A DNA stretch of 53,198 nucleotides from Anaerolineaceae bacterium (GTDB lineage Bacteria > Chloroflexota > Anaerolineae > Anaerolineales > Villigracilaceae), in NCBI GenBank assembly GCA_009885945.1, contig VFJR01000051.1, positions 1 to 53,198 of the forward strand, read 5' to 3'. The translations under genes were made by a program, and so were the position numbers. Below are positions 1 to 9,506 of the stretch, piece after piece (position 1 is the first letter of the stretch; each line of letters begins with the position of its first letter). The notes under the pieces are model-generated. The model worked only from the letters and a program-made list of their open reading frames with translations, did not search any database and was not told where the DNA came from.

Positions 1-419
1 CAACACAAGCGCTTGGGATTGCAGAAGCGGCCTACGAAGCGGCACGCAAGTATGCGGGTGAGAGAGAGGCGTTTGGTCAGGTAATTGGTGAATTTCAGGG
101 AACTGGATTCAAGATCGCAGATATGAAGACGCGCATTGAGGCTTCCCGTTTATTGATTTATAACGCCGCGCTTGCCAAGGAAAAATCCAAAAAAGATGGC
201 AGCCGCTATTCATTGGAAGCTTCCATGGCAAAACTATTTGCATCTGAAACTGCCATGTTTGTCACGCATCAAGCGATTCAAATTCATGGCGGCATGGGCT
301 ATAGTAAAGAACTTCCTGTGGAAAGATATTTTAGAGATGCTAAGATCACAGAAATTTACGAAGGCACGAGTGAGATTCAACGGTTTGTTATTTCGCGCAG
401 TGAGTTAGGGCTTAAATAA
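1..419 (+). CDS. Acyl-CoA dehydrogenase, C-terminal part (5' truncated by the window)
   Basis: The reading frame is open from base 3 to the TAA at 417-419 and continues upstream of the window, so the ATG at 123 is internal and not the start. The first visible residues run [20 protein letters not shown], which is the C-terminal helical bundle of flavin-dependent acyl-CoA dehydrogenases, followed by [10 protein letters not shown]. The segment [20 protein letters not shown] and the closing [13 protein letters not shown] are the family's hallmark C-terminal motifs, which contribute to FAD and acyl-CoA binding. The enzyme oxidises acyl-CoA to enoyl-CoA and passes electrons to ETF. Substrate chain length cannot be read from this fragment. 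The gene lies 19 bases upstream of the next gene on the same strand. Confidence 0.93.
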   Translation, partial: TQALGIAEAAYEAARKYAGEREAFGQVIGEFQGTGFKIADMKTRIEASRLLIYNAALAKEKSKKDGSRYSLEASMAKLFASETAMFVTHQAIQIHGGMGYSKELPVERYFRDAKITEIYEGTSEIQRFVISRSELGLK

Positions 420-438
420 AACTCAGGTTCTTATATCA

Positions 439-3400
439 ATGTCCCCGTCTACTAAGTTCTTAAAGTTTTTCCGAAGATATAAAAAAGAAACTTGGCTTAA
501 TATACTTGAGTGGCTATTGATCGCGGCTTGGGGGATTTGGGTTGGGCGTGACATGCTTCACTTTGATGAAAACTTAATTCCCTGGGGCAGGGAATATGGC
601 ATGGCGATTTCCACGCATCATTTTTGGACTTTTGTGCGCCAGTGCGGTTATTGTGCTGTTTGGGATGACTCGCAGATCGGTGGTTACCCTGCGCTGACAA
701 ATACATACGCCGCGATCCTGCATCCCATTACGATGATCACGACTTTGATCTGGGGTGTGGTTAACGGTTCAAAGGTGATGGTAGTACTATCTTTAATGGG
801 TGCTGGCATTGCACAGTGGTGGCTGTCTTATGAATTGAAGCTGGGCAGGTTTGCAAGAATTTGGGCATCTTTGCTGGTAGTTGTGGGCGGACATCTGTCT
901 GCAAAGTTAGAGTTGGGGGTTTTGGATATTGTGCTTTCAACAGTGATGACCAGCCTTATTTTCCCTGCAATTCTTATGTTGATACGAAAACAAGATTGGC
1001 GCTCTACGGTTGTACTTGCTCTTGTCATTTCTTCTGCTGTTTTTTCTGGACAGGGATATGCACAAGTTTTGTTTGTGATATCTCTGCCTGCGTTGAGTTT
1101 CCTTTTGTTTGAACGCGGCTGGAAGATAGATCCCATTTGGAAAAAATTTCTAACAGCCGGCGGCTTGGTGGTTTTGTTGACCGCTATTTTTACAATGCCT
1201 TTATTGGTAAACGGCTGGAATATCCATAAAAGTACGCTCCCAGATTTTGTATCGCTTCAACCGCTTAAATATAATTTGTTGAATTTTGTGATTGACGATA
1301 TGGCGTTCTATCGCACAGAAGCGCTTGGAAAATGGGCAAACCCAAGTTTGTATATTAACTTTATAGGATGGCTCCCTGTTTTGCTGTCTATTTTTGCAGT
1401 TGGCGCATATAAAAAACAAGACAGTAAAAAAATCCTTTATCTTGCAACAAGCGCGGCTTTGATCCTTGGGTTTGTAAATCCCGACTTCCTTAAATGGGTC
1501 TTTACCTGGTTTGAGCCGATTGCCAGCCTGCGATTTCCAAACCTTGGGCTGGGTGTTTCTGTCATTCTATTAGTTGGCTTGGCGGGCTATGGGCTAGATC
1601 AGTTACTTAAGCGTGTTCAATGGCCCACCATTCACTTTACTTTTGGCAAGAAAAAAAATGCCCGCACATTTTATTTGCCAGCAAGTGTGTTTTTGCTTAT
1701 TCCGTTGATCTTTAATGTTCAACAAGGCTATAACTTTGGGCGTCAATTCCTTAATGTATCCCCGTTATGGCCCACCACGGTGGAGAAATTAAAAGACCTA
1801 AAAACTGACTCTTTGGAATGGGTACTGCCAGTTTTAGGAGAGCAATTTTGGACCGAGCCCGCTGTACGTTTGGGTTTAAAAGTGACAAATGAATCACTGC
1901 CTTTTTGGACGGGCGTAAAACATTATCCCAATCCATATTTGCAACTTTCCAGGTTCCCTGTTGAGCCCGGAAGCACGCAATATACTTTGGTGCGAGAATA
2001 CAGTGCTGAATTTCTTTATTTAGATGCTTCTGCTGAATATGCTTATATTGTTGACGCTACTGGATATTTTCATGTATGCCAAGCAAGCGGCGCAGGCGGA
2101 AAAATTGATGTGGTATGTAACGCGCCCGTAGATGGATATTTACTGGTTCACGAAAATATCTGGAGCGGCTGGAAAGTTTGGGTAGATGGAACGCGCGCCG
2201 ACTTGTATGACCTTGATGGTTGGATGCAAGTTGCAGCTCCGTCTGGTGCGCATACTTATACTTTCAGATATCTGCCTTGGGAAATTCCTGTTGCCGTACT
2301 AGTAGGATTGTTCGGCTTGTTACTATGTTCTTGGCTGTGGCGAAATCCCTTAGGAGATTTTCCCCCAGATTTATGGCTTTTATTAAATAATAAAAAAAAA
2401 TGGAAAAGTCATAAAGAGTCTTCAAAAATTATTGCATTAGCATTATTAGGTGGATTGATCGTACTGTTTGCTGTGATCAACTATCGTTCCCTGCGTATGG
2501 ATCTGCAGTTTAGTGCAGTTTGGTTTATTTTGTTCGGCTTCTTGCAAATTTCAGTAAGTTTGCTTCTAATGTTTAATGAACAAGCATATCGTTGGTGGGC
2601 ATTGAAATTAAAAAAAATTACGAACTGGCTTGCAGTTGATGCTTTTCACGGCGCACTTCTTGGAACAAGTTTGGTGTTTTCATATCTGGCGGTTATCTCA
2701 AGCGGCTTTGAACCTGCGCTGAAAAGTCCATTTGTAGCAATTTCATCATGGCTGGTAAGCATTCTTTTGGCTGTGTGGGGCGCATCAAATAGAAGCACCT
2801 TTGAGAAATATTCGTTTAAAAAAACAATGTATTGGCTAATCCCGATTTTGATTTTTGCTTTATGGGTCAGAGTATTTAATCTCAATACTCTGCCGTTAAT
2901 CTTGAGCGGTGATGAAGCTGGTTTTGGGATTAACGCGGCGGACTTTGTAAAAGGGAAATGGAACAATCCTTTTATTGTTGGTTGGTATTCTTTCCCAACT
3001 TTATACCCGTTCATTCAATCGTTTTCAATTCGTTTGTTAGGGCAAACAATTTTTGCATTGCGCATCACGTCTATTCTTGCGGGCGTAGGCACAGTAGCTG
3101 CGGTCTATTTTCTTGGCAGGCAAATGTTTAATTTGCGCGTCGGAATATTTTCGGCATTGGTTTTATCTGCGCTTCACACCCATGTTTTTTTTAGCCGACT
3201 CGCGTTAAACAATGTTTGGGATGGTTTATGGATCACGATCACATTGGGCTTCATATGGTACGGCTGGGAAAATAAGAACCGTTTGGCTATTTTACTAGGC
3301 GGGTTAGCATTTGGATTTTCTCAATATTTTTATTATAGTGCGCGGGTATTGATCGGCATTCTGTTTATTGCATTGATCTTTGCATGGTTAAAAGAGCGAG

Positions 3401-4314
3401 CGCGTTTTCGTCAATTAGCGCTATCGATCGTTTTGGCAGGATTTATCTCTGCTGTTATTTTATTGCCGCTGACTTGGTTTTTTATCAACCTGCCAGAACA
3501 ATATTATATGAACATGGATCGTGTTTTAGTTCCCTTAAATTCAAATTGGATTGACCAGCTGATGAAAGGATTCGGCGCTTTTATAATTTCTCCCTTTCAG
3601 GTTTACTACGATATAGAAACGCCTCTTCTTCACCCGCTGTCTGCTTTCTTTTTTCTGATAGGTTTTCTCAGCCTGATAATTACCCGCAGAGACAGCCGCC
3701 TTGCTTTCCTCTCGCTTTGGTTAATTTCGTTTGGCTTGATGGGCGCTCTCAGCGAGTCAACTCCCGCACCGCAGCGTTATGTAGGCGCGGCACCCTTGTG
3801 CGCCTTATTAATCGGATTGGGCATCGATCGAAGCAATGGATTTCTCGAAAAATACATCCCTCGAATTTTAAAACGCACATCTCTTTTTGCCTTCATCGTC
3901 ATCACCATGATTTTGATGATAGACCTATATACTTACTTTTTCGCATATTCATCTTTGAATACTGCTGATAACACCAAAAGTCACGGTATGATCGCTCATC
4001 GACTTGGAGAATACCTTGCCGAAAAACCACAAGGAACAACTGTGTTGTTCTTTGGAAATACCAATATGAAATATTATTCTGTCCTTAGCGCCGCATACAT
4101 GGCTCCTCAAGTTTCTGGTGTGGATATTTTGGATACGTGGGCATCCTACGACCATTCGCAACTTAATTTGGACCAAACGATTTTTGTGTTCTTAAGTGAT
4201 AAAAAAGACCAAATGGATAAAGTTACCGCAGAATTTCCAAGTTGTTCCCTCGCTTCGGAGAGAGCTTGGAATAACGATGTTCTATTTTGGGCATACGACT
4301 GTACAACTTATTAA
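439..4314 (+). CDS. Giant GT-C membrane protein: YfhO-like half fused to a GT39/PMT-like half
   Basis: A 1291-residue integral membrane protein that appears to be two GT-C-type units joined end to end. Residues 1-~640 have many membrane segments, an early DE pair (D43-E44) in the first extracytoplasmic loop, and a soluble beta-rich module near 565-610 with the SGWKVWVDG signature seen in YfhO-family proteins, followed by a membrane helix. After a linker with more helices, residues ~800-1291 resemble GT39/PMT-type mannosyl- or arabinosyltransferases. They have a GDEAG motif (D825-E826) after the first helix, where the catalytic acid of GT-C enzymes lies, and about ten further helices. Such enzymes use lipid-phosphate-linked sugars at the outer face of the membrane. 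The donor and acceptor are unknown. The ATG at 439 opens the frame; no strong ribosome site is visible. Confidence 0.8.
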   Translation: MSPSTKFLKFFRRYKKETWLNILEWLLIAAWGIWVGRDMLHFDENLIPWGREYGMAISTHHFWTFVRQCGYCAVWDDSQIGGYPALTNTYAAILHPITMITTLIWGVVNGSKVMVVLSLMGAGIAQWWLSYELKLGRFARIWASLLVVVGGHLSAKLELGVLDIVLSTVMTSLIFPAILMLIRKQDWRSTVVLALVISSAVFSGQGYAQVLFVISLPALSFLLFERGWKIDPIWKKFLTAGGLVVLLTAIFTMPLLVNGWNIHKSTLPDFVSLQPLKYNLLNFVIDDMAFYRTEALGKWANPSLYINFIGWLPVLLSIFAVGAYKKQDSKKILYLATSAALILGFVNPDFLKWVFTWFEPIASLRFPNLGLGVSVILLVGLAGYGLDQLLKRVQWPTIHFTFGKKKNARTFYLPASVFLLIPLIFNVQQGYNFGRQFLNVSPLWPTTVEKLKDLKTDSLEWVLPVLGEQFWTEPAVRLGLKVTNESLPFWTGVKHYPNPYLQLSRFPVEPGSTQYTLVREYSAEFLYLDASAEYAYIVDATGYFHVCQASGAGGKIDVVCNAPVDGYLLVHENIWSGWKVWVDGTRADLYDLDGWMQVAAPSGAHTYTFRYLPWEIPVAVLVGLFGLLLCSWLWRNPLGDFPPDLWLLLNNKKKWKSHKESSKIIALALLGGLIVLFAVINYRSLRMDLQFSAVWFILFGFLQISVSLLLMFNEQAYRWWALKLKKITNWLAVDAFHGALLGTSLVFSYLAVISSGFEPALKSPFVAISSWLVSILLAVWGASNRSTFEKYSFKKTMYWLIPILIFALWVRVFNLNTLPLILSGDEAGFGINAADFVKGKWNNPFIVGWYSFPTLYPFIQSFSIRLLGQTIFALRITSILAGVGTVAAVYFLGRQMFNLRVGIFSALVLSALHTHVFFSRLALNNVWDGLWITITLGFIWYGWENKNRLAILLGGLAFGFSQYFYYSARVLIGILFIALIFAWLKERARFRQLALSIVLAGFISAVILLPLTWFFINLPEQYYMNMDRVLVPLNSNWIDQLMKGFGAFIISPFQVYYDIETPLLHPLSAFFFLIGFLSLIITRRDSRLAFLSLWLISFGLMGALSESTPAPQRYVGAAPLCALLIGLGIDRSNGFLEKYIPRILKRTSLFAFIVITMILMIDLYTYFFAYSSLNTADNTKSHGMIAHRLGEYLAEKPQGTTVLFFGNTNMKYYSVLSAAYMAPQVSGVDILDTWASYDHSQLNLDQTIFVFLSDKKDQMDKVTAEFPSCSLASERAWNNDVLFWAYDCTTY

Positions 4315-4334
4315 GGTGTAATGGATATAAATTT

Positions 4335-5366
4335 ATGAAAACAACTTTATTCCGCCAACACGGCGACTCTAGTGTTTTAGAATATACAGATTTTCCAACC
4401 CCTGAACCAAAAGCAGGCGAGGTCTTGATTCGTTTACATGTTGCAGCCTTGAATCGCATGGATGTGTTTGTACGCAATGGCTGGCAGGGATTAAAATTGG
4501 AACTGCCTCACATCAACGGCGCAGATGGCGCTGGAGAAATCACTGCTGTTGCTGAAGATGTGCATGGTTTAAGTATTGGGGATCGTGTAGTTATTAATGC
4601 AAATATAGGCTGTGCTCAATGTGAGTTTTGCAGTAGCGGCAAGGATAATCTTTGTCAAAACTGGCATTTACTAGGTGAAACAGTGCGCGGCACATACGCC
4701 GAATATATTTCACTGCCCGCAAGACAAGTTTACAAATTACCACAGGATTTTGATCTGCACATTGCTGCGGCTGGCGCGCTTGTCTTTCAAACAGCATGGC
4801 ATTCATTAATTAAGCGTGGAAACTTGCAGGCAGGCGAAACTGTTTTAATAGTCGGTGCGGGCGGGGGAGTGAATACTGCTAGCCTGGCAATTGCCAAACA
4901 TATCGGCGCCCAAGTTATCGTCGTCGGCTCTGATGCGAATAAATTAAAACTGGCAGAGTCGCTTGGTGCAGATATTCTCATTGATAGATCAAAAGAATCA
5001 GATTGGTCTAAAGCTGTTTTCATTGCTACTCAAAAGCGCGGCGTGGATGTGGTTGTAGACAATGTTGGCACAACTTTCCCGCTTTCGTTTCGTGCCGCAC
5101 GCAAGGGCGGGCGAATTCTCACAGTAGGCAATAGCGGCGCTCCAAAATTTGAAATTGATAATCGTTATATTTTTGCAAAACACTTAAGCATCATTGGCTC
5201 CACAATGAGCACACTCGCAGATTTTAAAGAAGTGATGGATTTGATCGTTGCAGGGAAACTCACACCAGTTATTGATAAAGTTTTCCCGTTGAAAGACGCT
5301 TCTCAAGCTCAGGATCATTTGTGGAAAAATAAAAACTTCGGCAAGGTTTTGCTGGAGATACAGTAA
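4335..5366 (+). CDS. Zinc-binding MDR-family dehydrogenase / quinone-oxidoreductase-like protein
   Basis: A 343-residue medium-chain dehydrogenase/reductase. I start it at the ATG at 4335 because the family N-terminus (MKTTLFRQHG) begins there; the in-frame upstream ATG at 4287 lies inside the preceding gene. A GroES-like domain covers ~1-130 and holds four cysteines (C93, C96, C99, C107) that form the structural zinc lobe. The usual catalytic-zinc ligands are not conserved (N40 and the sequence NGADGAG replace the Cys and GHE motifs), so a zinc-independent reductase is more likely than a true alcohol dehydrogenase. The Rossmann fold (~140-270) has the nucleotide loop VGAGGGVNTAS. It sits between two GT-C membrane proteins, and the substrate is unknown. 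Confidence 0.85.
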   Translation: MKTTLFRQHGDSSVLEYTDFPTPEPKAGEVLIRLHVAALNRMDVFVRNGWQGLKLELPHINGADGAGEITAVAEDVHGLSIGDRVVINANIGCAQCEFCSSGKDNLCQNWHLLGETVRGTYAEYISLPARQVYKLPQDFDLHIAAAGALVFQTAWHSLIKRGNLQAGETVLIVGAGGGVNTASLAIAKHIGAQVIVVGSDANKLKLAESLGADILIDRSKESDWSKAVFIATQKRGVDVVVDNVGTTFPLSFRAARKGGRILTVGNSGAPKFEIDNRYIFAKHLSIIGSTMSTLADFKEVMDLIVAGKLTPVIDKVFPLKDASQAQDHLWKNKNFGKVLLEIQ

Positions 5367-5391
5367 AATCTAGTTCTTCTAAAGCCTTCCT

Positions 5392-7458
5392 ATGAAAAAA
5401 AATTTCCCTATCTTTGAAATTGTCATCACTCTTATATTTATTTTAACTCTCGCTTACGGCGCATTGGCAGAAGGACATAATTTTTCACTTAACTGGTTCG
5501 ATCGTGATGACGCTTATTATTATTACAAAGTAGCTCAAAATATTACCGAGGGACATGGCATTACTTTTGACGGCATTAATCCTACAAACGGCTACCACCC
5601 GCTTTGGATGCTGGTTTGTATCCCTATATTTTATTTTGCGCGCTATGATCTAATCCTGCCTTTGCGAATTTTGTTTGTGGTCATTGGTCTTATAAGGCTA
5701 TGCACTGCTATTTATCTGTACCACTTTTTAAAGCGCATCGTTTCCGTGCCAATCGCCATGTTTTTTGCGAGTTTTTGGGCATTCAATAACATCATTGGCT
5801 GGAACATTTATCAAAACGGCTTAGAAACTGGCGTTGCATCCCTTTTCATTATTGTGCTCCTGTATGGCACTCTGCAAAAAGAACAGAAATGGCAAGAGCA
5901 GCCTGCTTCTGCCAAAGATATTATCCTTATTGCTTTTATCGCTGTGCTTACTATGTTTAGCCGCCTCGACTTGGTCTTTCTGGCTGTCATTATTGGTTTT
6001 CGAGTTATTTTTCGCGGAACCTATATGAAAGACCTGCTGGGGCTGGATCTGCTGATTATAGTTACTTCAATCGTATCTGGCTTTATATTAAGAATGGGCT
6101 TGCCTGAATATTATCAATATGCATCCTCTGTATTAGCTATGATCGCAGTTTCTAGTATCGTACGCATTCCTATATTTTATTTTTTTGGGCTTTACGATAA
6201 CACTGCTCAACAAAGCCCCTTTGAGATTTTAAAACGTGTTCTATCAGCAACGATCCTTGGGTCATTCATCATCGTGCCGCTTATGCTGGTTCTTTCTGTC
6301 GTTTTGCACTTTGATTCATTTTCACGCCTGACTCTGCTCTATGATCTATTTTTTCTAACCCCATTTATGATCGGCTCACGTTTGATAATGCTTTGGTTCA
6401 CTTCAAAGAACAATGCAGTAGTTAAGACACCCGTTGAAAATCTCAAAAAAAATTGGAAACGTTGGTGTACTGATGGCGCTCTATATTACGGGGTTGTTTT
6501 TGGGGCATTAATAATCTACATGCTTTTCAATCATTTCACTTTTGGAACATCCAGCCCTGTCAGTGGTCAAATTAAACGATGGTGGGGAGAATATTCAAAT
6601 AATAATGCGTACGGCGGCGCTGCTTCGATTACCCTTGATTATTACGCCATTAACCCTCGAGGCGATTTCAATGCATTTCCTCATTTGACGAATGTTGCTT
6701 TGAAACTCACCAATCTGATTTTTGGCGATATTAAATGGAGCACGGTTTTATACAATAGATACAGCGCGATAGTTATTAGTATTGTTGTTATCGCTTTTTT
6801 AATACTTGCCTTCCAAAGAAAATATAGTTCAATGAGTTTGTCGCGCTTAATGTTTTTGCCTTTAGTAACCGCATCAGGATTACAGCTTTTTTCTTATAAC
6901 GCTGGCGGCTACGCTGGGATCAAAGAATGGTATTGGGTTGCGCAATATTTTATTGTTATAGTTATCTCAGCCGTGCTTGTTGATTTATTTGCGCGCCGCC
7001 TATCTCATCTTAAAGGCGGTGTCACCTTGCTTTATCTTTTGGTCGTGCCTTTTATACTTATCGATGCGCAATGGTCTGTAGAACAAATGCGAGCTGATCT
7101 CTATCGCAGGGAATATTCTACTGATGTGCCTTTTATGGAAGCAGTTCCATTTCTGGAAATGTACACCCCGCCTGGTTCATTGATCGGCATGACAGGCGGA
7201 GGAAACGCCGGCTATTTTATCCATGATCGTACCATCGTAAACATGGACGGCTTAATAAATAGCCCGCAGTACTTTAAAGCGTTACAATCACAGACAGCAG
7301 ATAAATACCTTGCAAATATTGGGTTAGATTATATTTTTTCCAACGAAGCTATTTTAGAAGGCACGCCGTATTATGATCAATTTGAGAGCCTGTATGAAAT
7401 AGGAATAGATCGTTTTGGAGGCAAAGTTTTGATTAAGCTTAAACAGGATGTGAAATGA
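5392..7458 (+). CDS. GT-C fold membrane glycosyltransferase-like protein
   Basis: A 688-residue polytopic membrane protein with an N-terminal helix (~8-27) followed by the loop FDRDDAYYYYKVAQNITEGH. The paired aspartates D39-D40 sit where GT-C glycosyltransferases carry their catalytic acid. The next motif, NPTNGYHPLW, recurs in a family of large uncharacterised bacterial GT-C-like membrane proteins. About a dozen further helices follow, and the last ~110 residues form a soluble extracytoplasmic domain. It follows the MDR gene by 25 bases and is probably co-transcribed with it and the 1291-residue protein. A role in transferring sugar from a polyprenyl-phosphate donor to surface polymer or protein is inferred from the fold only. 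Confidence 0.7.
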   Translation: MKKNFPIFEIVITLIFILTLAYGALAEGHNFSLNWFDRDDAYYYYKVAQNITEGHGITFDGINPTNGYHPLWMLVCIPIFYFARYDLILPLRILFVVIGLIRLCTAIYLYHFLKRIVSVPIAMFFASFWAFNNIIGWNIYQNGLETGVASLFIIVLLYGTLQKEQKWQEQPASAKDIILIAFIAVLTMFSRLDLVFLAVIIGFRVIFRGTYMKDLLGLDLLIIVTSIVSGFILRMGLPEYYQYASSVLAMIAVSSIVRIPIFYFFGLYDNTAQQSPFEILKRVLSATILGSFIIVPLMLVLSVVLHFDSFSRLTLLYDLFFLTPFMIGSRLIMLWFTSKNNAVVKTPVENLKKNWKRWCTDGALYYGVVFGALIIYMLFNHFTFGTSSPVSGQIKRWWGEYSNNNAYGGAASITLDYYAINPRGDFNAFPHLTNVALKLTNLIFGDIKWSTVLYNRYSAIVISIVVIAFLILAFQRKYSSMSLSRLMFLPLVTASGLQLFSYNAGGYAGIKEWYWVAQYFIVIVISAVLVDLFARRLSHLKGGVTLLYLLVVPFILIDAQWSVEQMRADLYRREYSTDVPFMEAVPFLEMYTPPGSLIGMTGGGNAGYFIHDRTIVNMDGLINSPQYFKALQSQTADKYLANIGLDYIFSNEAILEGTPYYDQFESLYEIGIDRFGGKVLIKLKQDVK

Positions 7459-7535
7459 AACCCCGCATCGGTCTGCGCCTCAAGCTGGTTCCCGTTGCGG
7501 GCATTCTCTTGCCCTTTGCTGTGTTAGCGCGATAG
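7455..7535 (+). CDS. Possible 26-residue hydrophobic peptide
   Basis: A tiny frame whose ATG overlaps the TGA of the upstream gene (ATGA). It encodes MKPRIGLRLK followed by a hydrophobic stretch and ends at TAG. The coupled start and the basic-then-hydrophobic composition would fit a small membrane peptide, but the sequence has no recognisable family and may be the remnant of a longer gene. It fills most of the 100 bases between two membrane-protein genes. Confidence 0.2.
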   Translation: MKPRIGLRLKLVPVAGILLPFAVLAR

Positions 7536-7560
7536 GACTTACTGCCAAAAAATCCCGCCT

Positions 7561-7953
7561 ATGAATAATGAAAATCAGCTTTTTTATGCAACTCAACTAA
7601 GAAGATTGGTGTTAATCTTTATAGCGTGGCAGATTGTTCGTATATGGACAGCTTTCGTCTGGCGCGATATTCTTTCTGAATTTTCATCCCAGCCTGGAGC
7701 GTGGTATAACATTTTTAGCGGCGTGTTTTGGATTATCATTGCTGGAATTCTGCTGCGGAAACTGGCGCACCCAAAGCCCGGGGCGAGGAAGTGGCTTCTC
7801 GGCGCCTCGGCAGGTTTCAGCTTATGGTTTTGGAGCGAGGCTTTTTTTCTACAACAAGGCAGAGTAAATTGGCTTTTTATCGCTGGTGTTAATCTGGCGA
7901 TAATAATTATTATTTATATATTTTCATATTACAGCGAAGAGAGAGGCGTATGA
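7561..7953 (+). CDS. Small membrane protein of unknown function
   Basis: A 130-residue protein with about four hydrophobic helices (near 14-33, 50-66, 80-95 and 103-122), few charged residues and no motif I recognise. Its stop codon overlaps the start of the carboxyltransferase gene in the arrangement ATGA, so translation of the two is probably coupled. This suggests it belongs to the acyl-CoA carboxylase operon rather than to the upstream glycosyltransferases. A role as a membrane anchor or membrane subunit for a decarboxylase-type complex can be imagined but is not supported by any motif. The ATG at 7561 is the only reasonable start. Confidence 0.6.
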   Translation: MNNENQLFYATQLRRLVLIFIAWQIVRIWTAFVWRDILSEFSSQPGAWYNIFSGVFWIIIAGILLRKLAHPKPGARKWLLGASAGFSLWFWSEAFFLQQGRVNWLFIAGVNLAIIIIIYIFSYYSEERGV

Positions 7954-9497
7954 GTAACGATCCCATTCAAAAGTTGAACGACTATAAGGCGCAATCACGT
8001 TTAGGCGGAGGCTTAGCCCGCATTGAAGCCCAGCATAAAAAAGGACGCCTGACTGCCCGTGAACGACTTGACCTGCTGCTCGACAAAGGCTCCTTCCGCG
8101 AAGTGGATGCATTTGTGGTGCATCGTACGCATGATTTTGATTTGGATGAACAAAAATTTGTCGGCGATTCTGTTGTGACGGGCTGGGGCACAATTGAAGG
8201 TCGCCTCGTGTATGTATATTCACAGGATTTCACGGTGTTTGGCGGCAGCCTGGGCGAAGTACATGCTGAAAAAATTTGCAAGATCATGGATATGGCGATG
8301 AAGAGCGGCGCGCCTATTATTGGATTAAATGATTCTGGTGGCGCGCGCATTCAAGAGGGTGTGGTTTCACTTGCGGGCTATGGCGAGATATTCTTGCGAA
8401 ACACACTTGCTTCTGGTGTTATTCCGCAACTCTCTGTTATTTTAGGACCTTGTGCTGGCGGTGCAGTATATTCGCCCGCGCTGACAGATTTTATTTTTAT
8501 GACGCGTAACTCGTCTTATATGTTCGTCACAGGACCAGATATTGTTAAAGCCGCTACGCATGAAGAAGTGACACAAGAAGAACTTGGCGGCGCGACTGTT
8601 CATTCAGAAAAATCTGGTGTTTGCCATGTCGCTGCTGACAGCGAAGCAGATACGCTTTATCTGGTTCGAAAGATGCTTTCGTTTTTGCCGCAGAATAATA
8701 TGGAAGATGCGCCCTTTGTATCAGTTGGGGATGACCCATTGCGCGCTGAAGAAGCATTGAACACGATTATCCCTAGCGACGCAAATAAGCCCTATGATAT
8801 GAAGGAAGTTTTGCGTATGATCATGGATAAAGGCGAATTCATGGAAATTCAAGAAGGATTCGCCGAAAATATTTTGATTGGGTTTTCCCGTTTAGGCGGT
8901 CATACAGTAGGCATTGTAGCCAATCAACCGGATGTTTTGGCGGGTGTTCTGGATATAAAGTCTTCTGAAAAAGCAGGACGCTTTATACGTTTCTGTGATG
9001 CCTTCAATATTCCCATTGTTACATTCGTAGATACGCCAGGATATTTGCCCGGCACAGATCAAGAACATCAAGGTGTTATTCGCCGTGGAGCCAAATTATT
9101 GTTTGCCTATTGTGAAGCAACTGTGCCCAAGTTAACCGTGATCACGCGTAAGGCGTACGGCGGGGCATATTTGGTGATGAGCAGTAAGCACATTCGCGGT
9201 GATCTGAATTTGGCATGGCCCACTGCTGAGATCGCAGTGATGGGACCTGATGGCGCTGTGGGTAAGGTCTTTAGCCGTGAATTAAAAGAAGCAGAAAATC
9301 CTGATGAACGTAAAAAGGAATTGATTGCCACGTATCGCGAAAAATTTGCCAACCCTTATGTTGCAGCACAGCGTGGATATATTGATGATGTGATTGAGCC
9401 GAAAGAAACACGCCAACGGCTGATCAATGCGCTTGAGATGCTGCAAAACAAGCGCGATTCTAATCCTGCCAAGAAGCATGGCAATATCCCGTTGTAA
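7950..9497 (+). CDS. Acyl-CoA carboxylase carboxyltransferase subunit (PccB/AccD type)
   Basis: A 515-residue protein that matches the fused carboxyltransferase beta subunit of propionyl-CoA/acetyl-CoA carboxylases. It transfers CO2 from carboxybiotin to an acyl-CoA. It carries two crotonase-type domains. The first has the [14 protein letters not shown] oxyanion-hole motif near residues 125-139. The second has [20 protein letters not shown], the [15 protein letters not shown] segment and [10 protein letters not shown]. Length is typical of the family. The start overlaps the previous gene by four bases, and the biotin carboxylase follows after 9 bases. Sequence reading cannot distinguish propionyl-CoA, acetyl-CoA or methylmalonyl-CoA specificity. 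The neighbouring BCCP and AccC genes make a complete three-subunit carboxylase. Confidence 0.93.
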   Translation: MSNDPIQKLNDYKAQSRLGGGLARIEAQHKKGRLTARERLDLLLDKGSFREVDAFVVHRTHDFDLDEQKFVGDSVVTGWGTIEGRLVYVYSQDFTVFGGSLGEVHAEKICKIMDMAMKSGAPIIGLNDSGGARIQEGVVSLAGYGEIFLRNTLASGVIPQLSVILGPCAGGAVYSPALTDFIFMTRNSSYMFVTGPDIVKAATHEEVTQEELGGATVHSEKSGVCHVAADSEADTLYLVRKMLSFLPQNNMEDAPFVSVGDDPLRAEEALNTIIPSDANKPYDMKEVLRMIMDKGEFMEIQEGFAENILIGFSRLGGHTVGIVANQPDVLAGVLDIKSSEKAGRFIRFCDAFNIPIVTFVDTPGYLPGTDQEHQGVIRRGAKLLFAYCEATVPKLTVITRKAYGGAYLVMSSKHIRGDLNLAWPTAEIAVMGPDGAVGKVFSRELKEAENPDERKKELIATYREKFANPYVAAQRGYIDDVIEPKETRQRLINALEMLQNKRDSNPAKKHGNIPL

Positions 9498-9506
9498 TGA
9501 GGAATT

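Noticed and set aside
4287-4334. N-terminal extension of the MDR oxidoreductase from the ATG at 4287
   Set aside because: It overlaps the end of the 1291-residue gene and lacks family similarity; the ATG at 4335 matches the family N-terminus.
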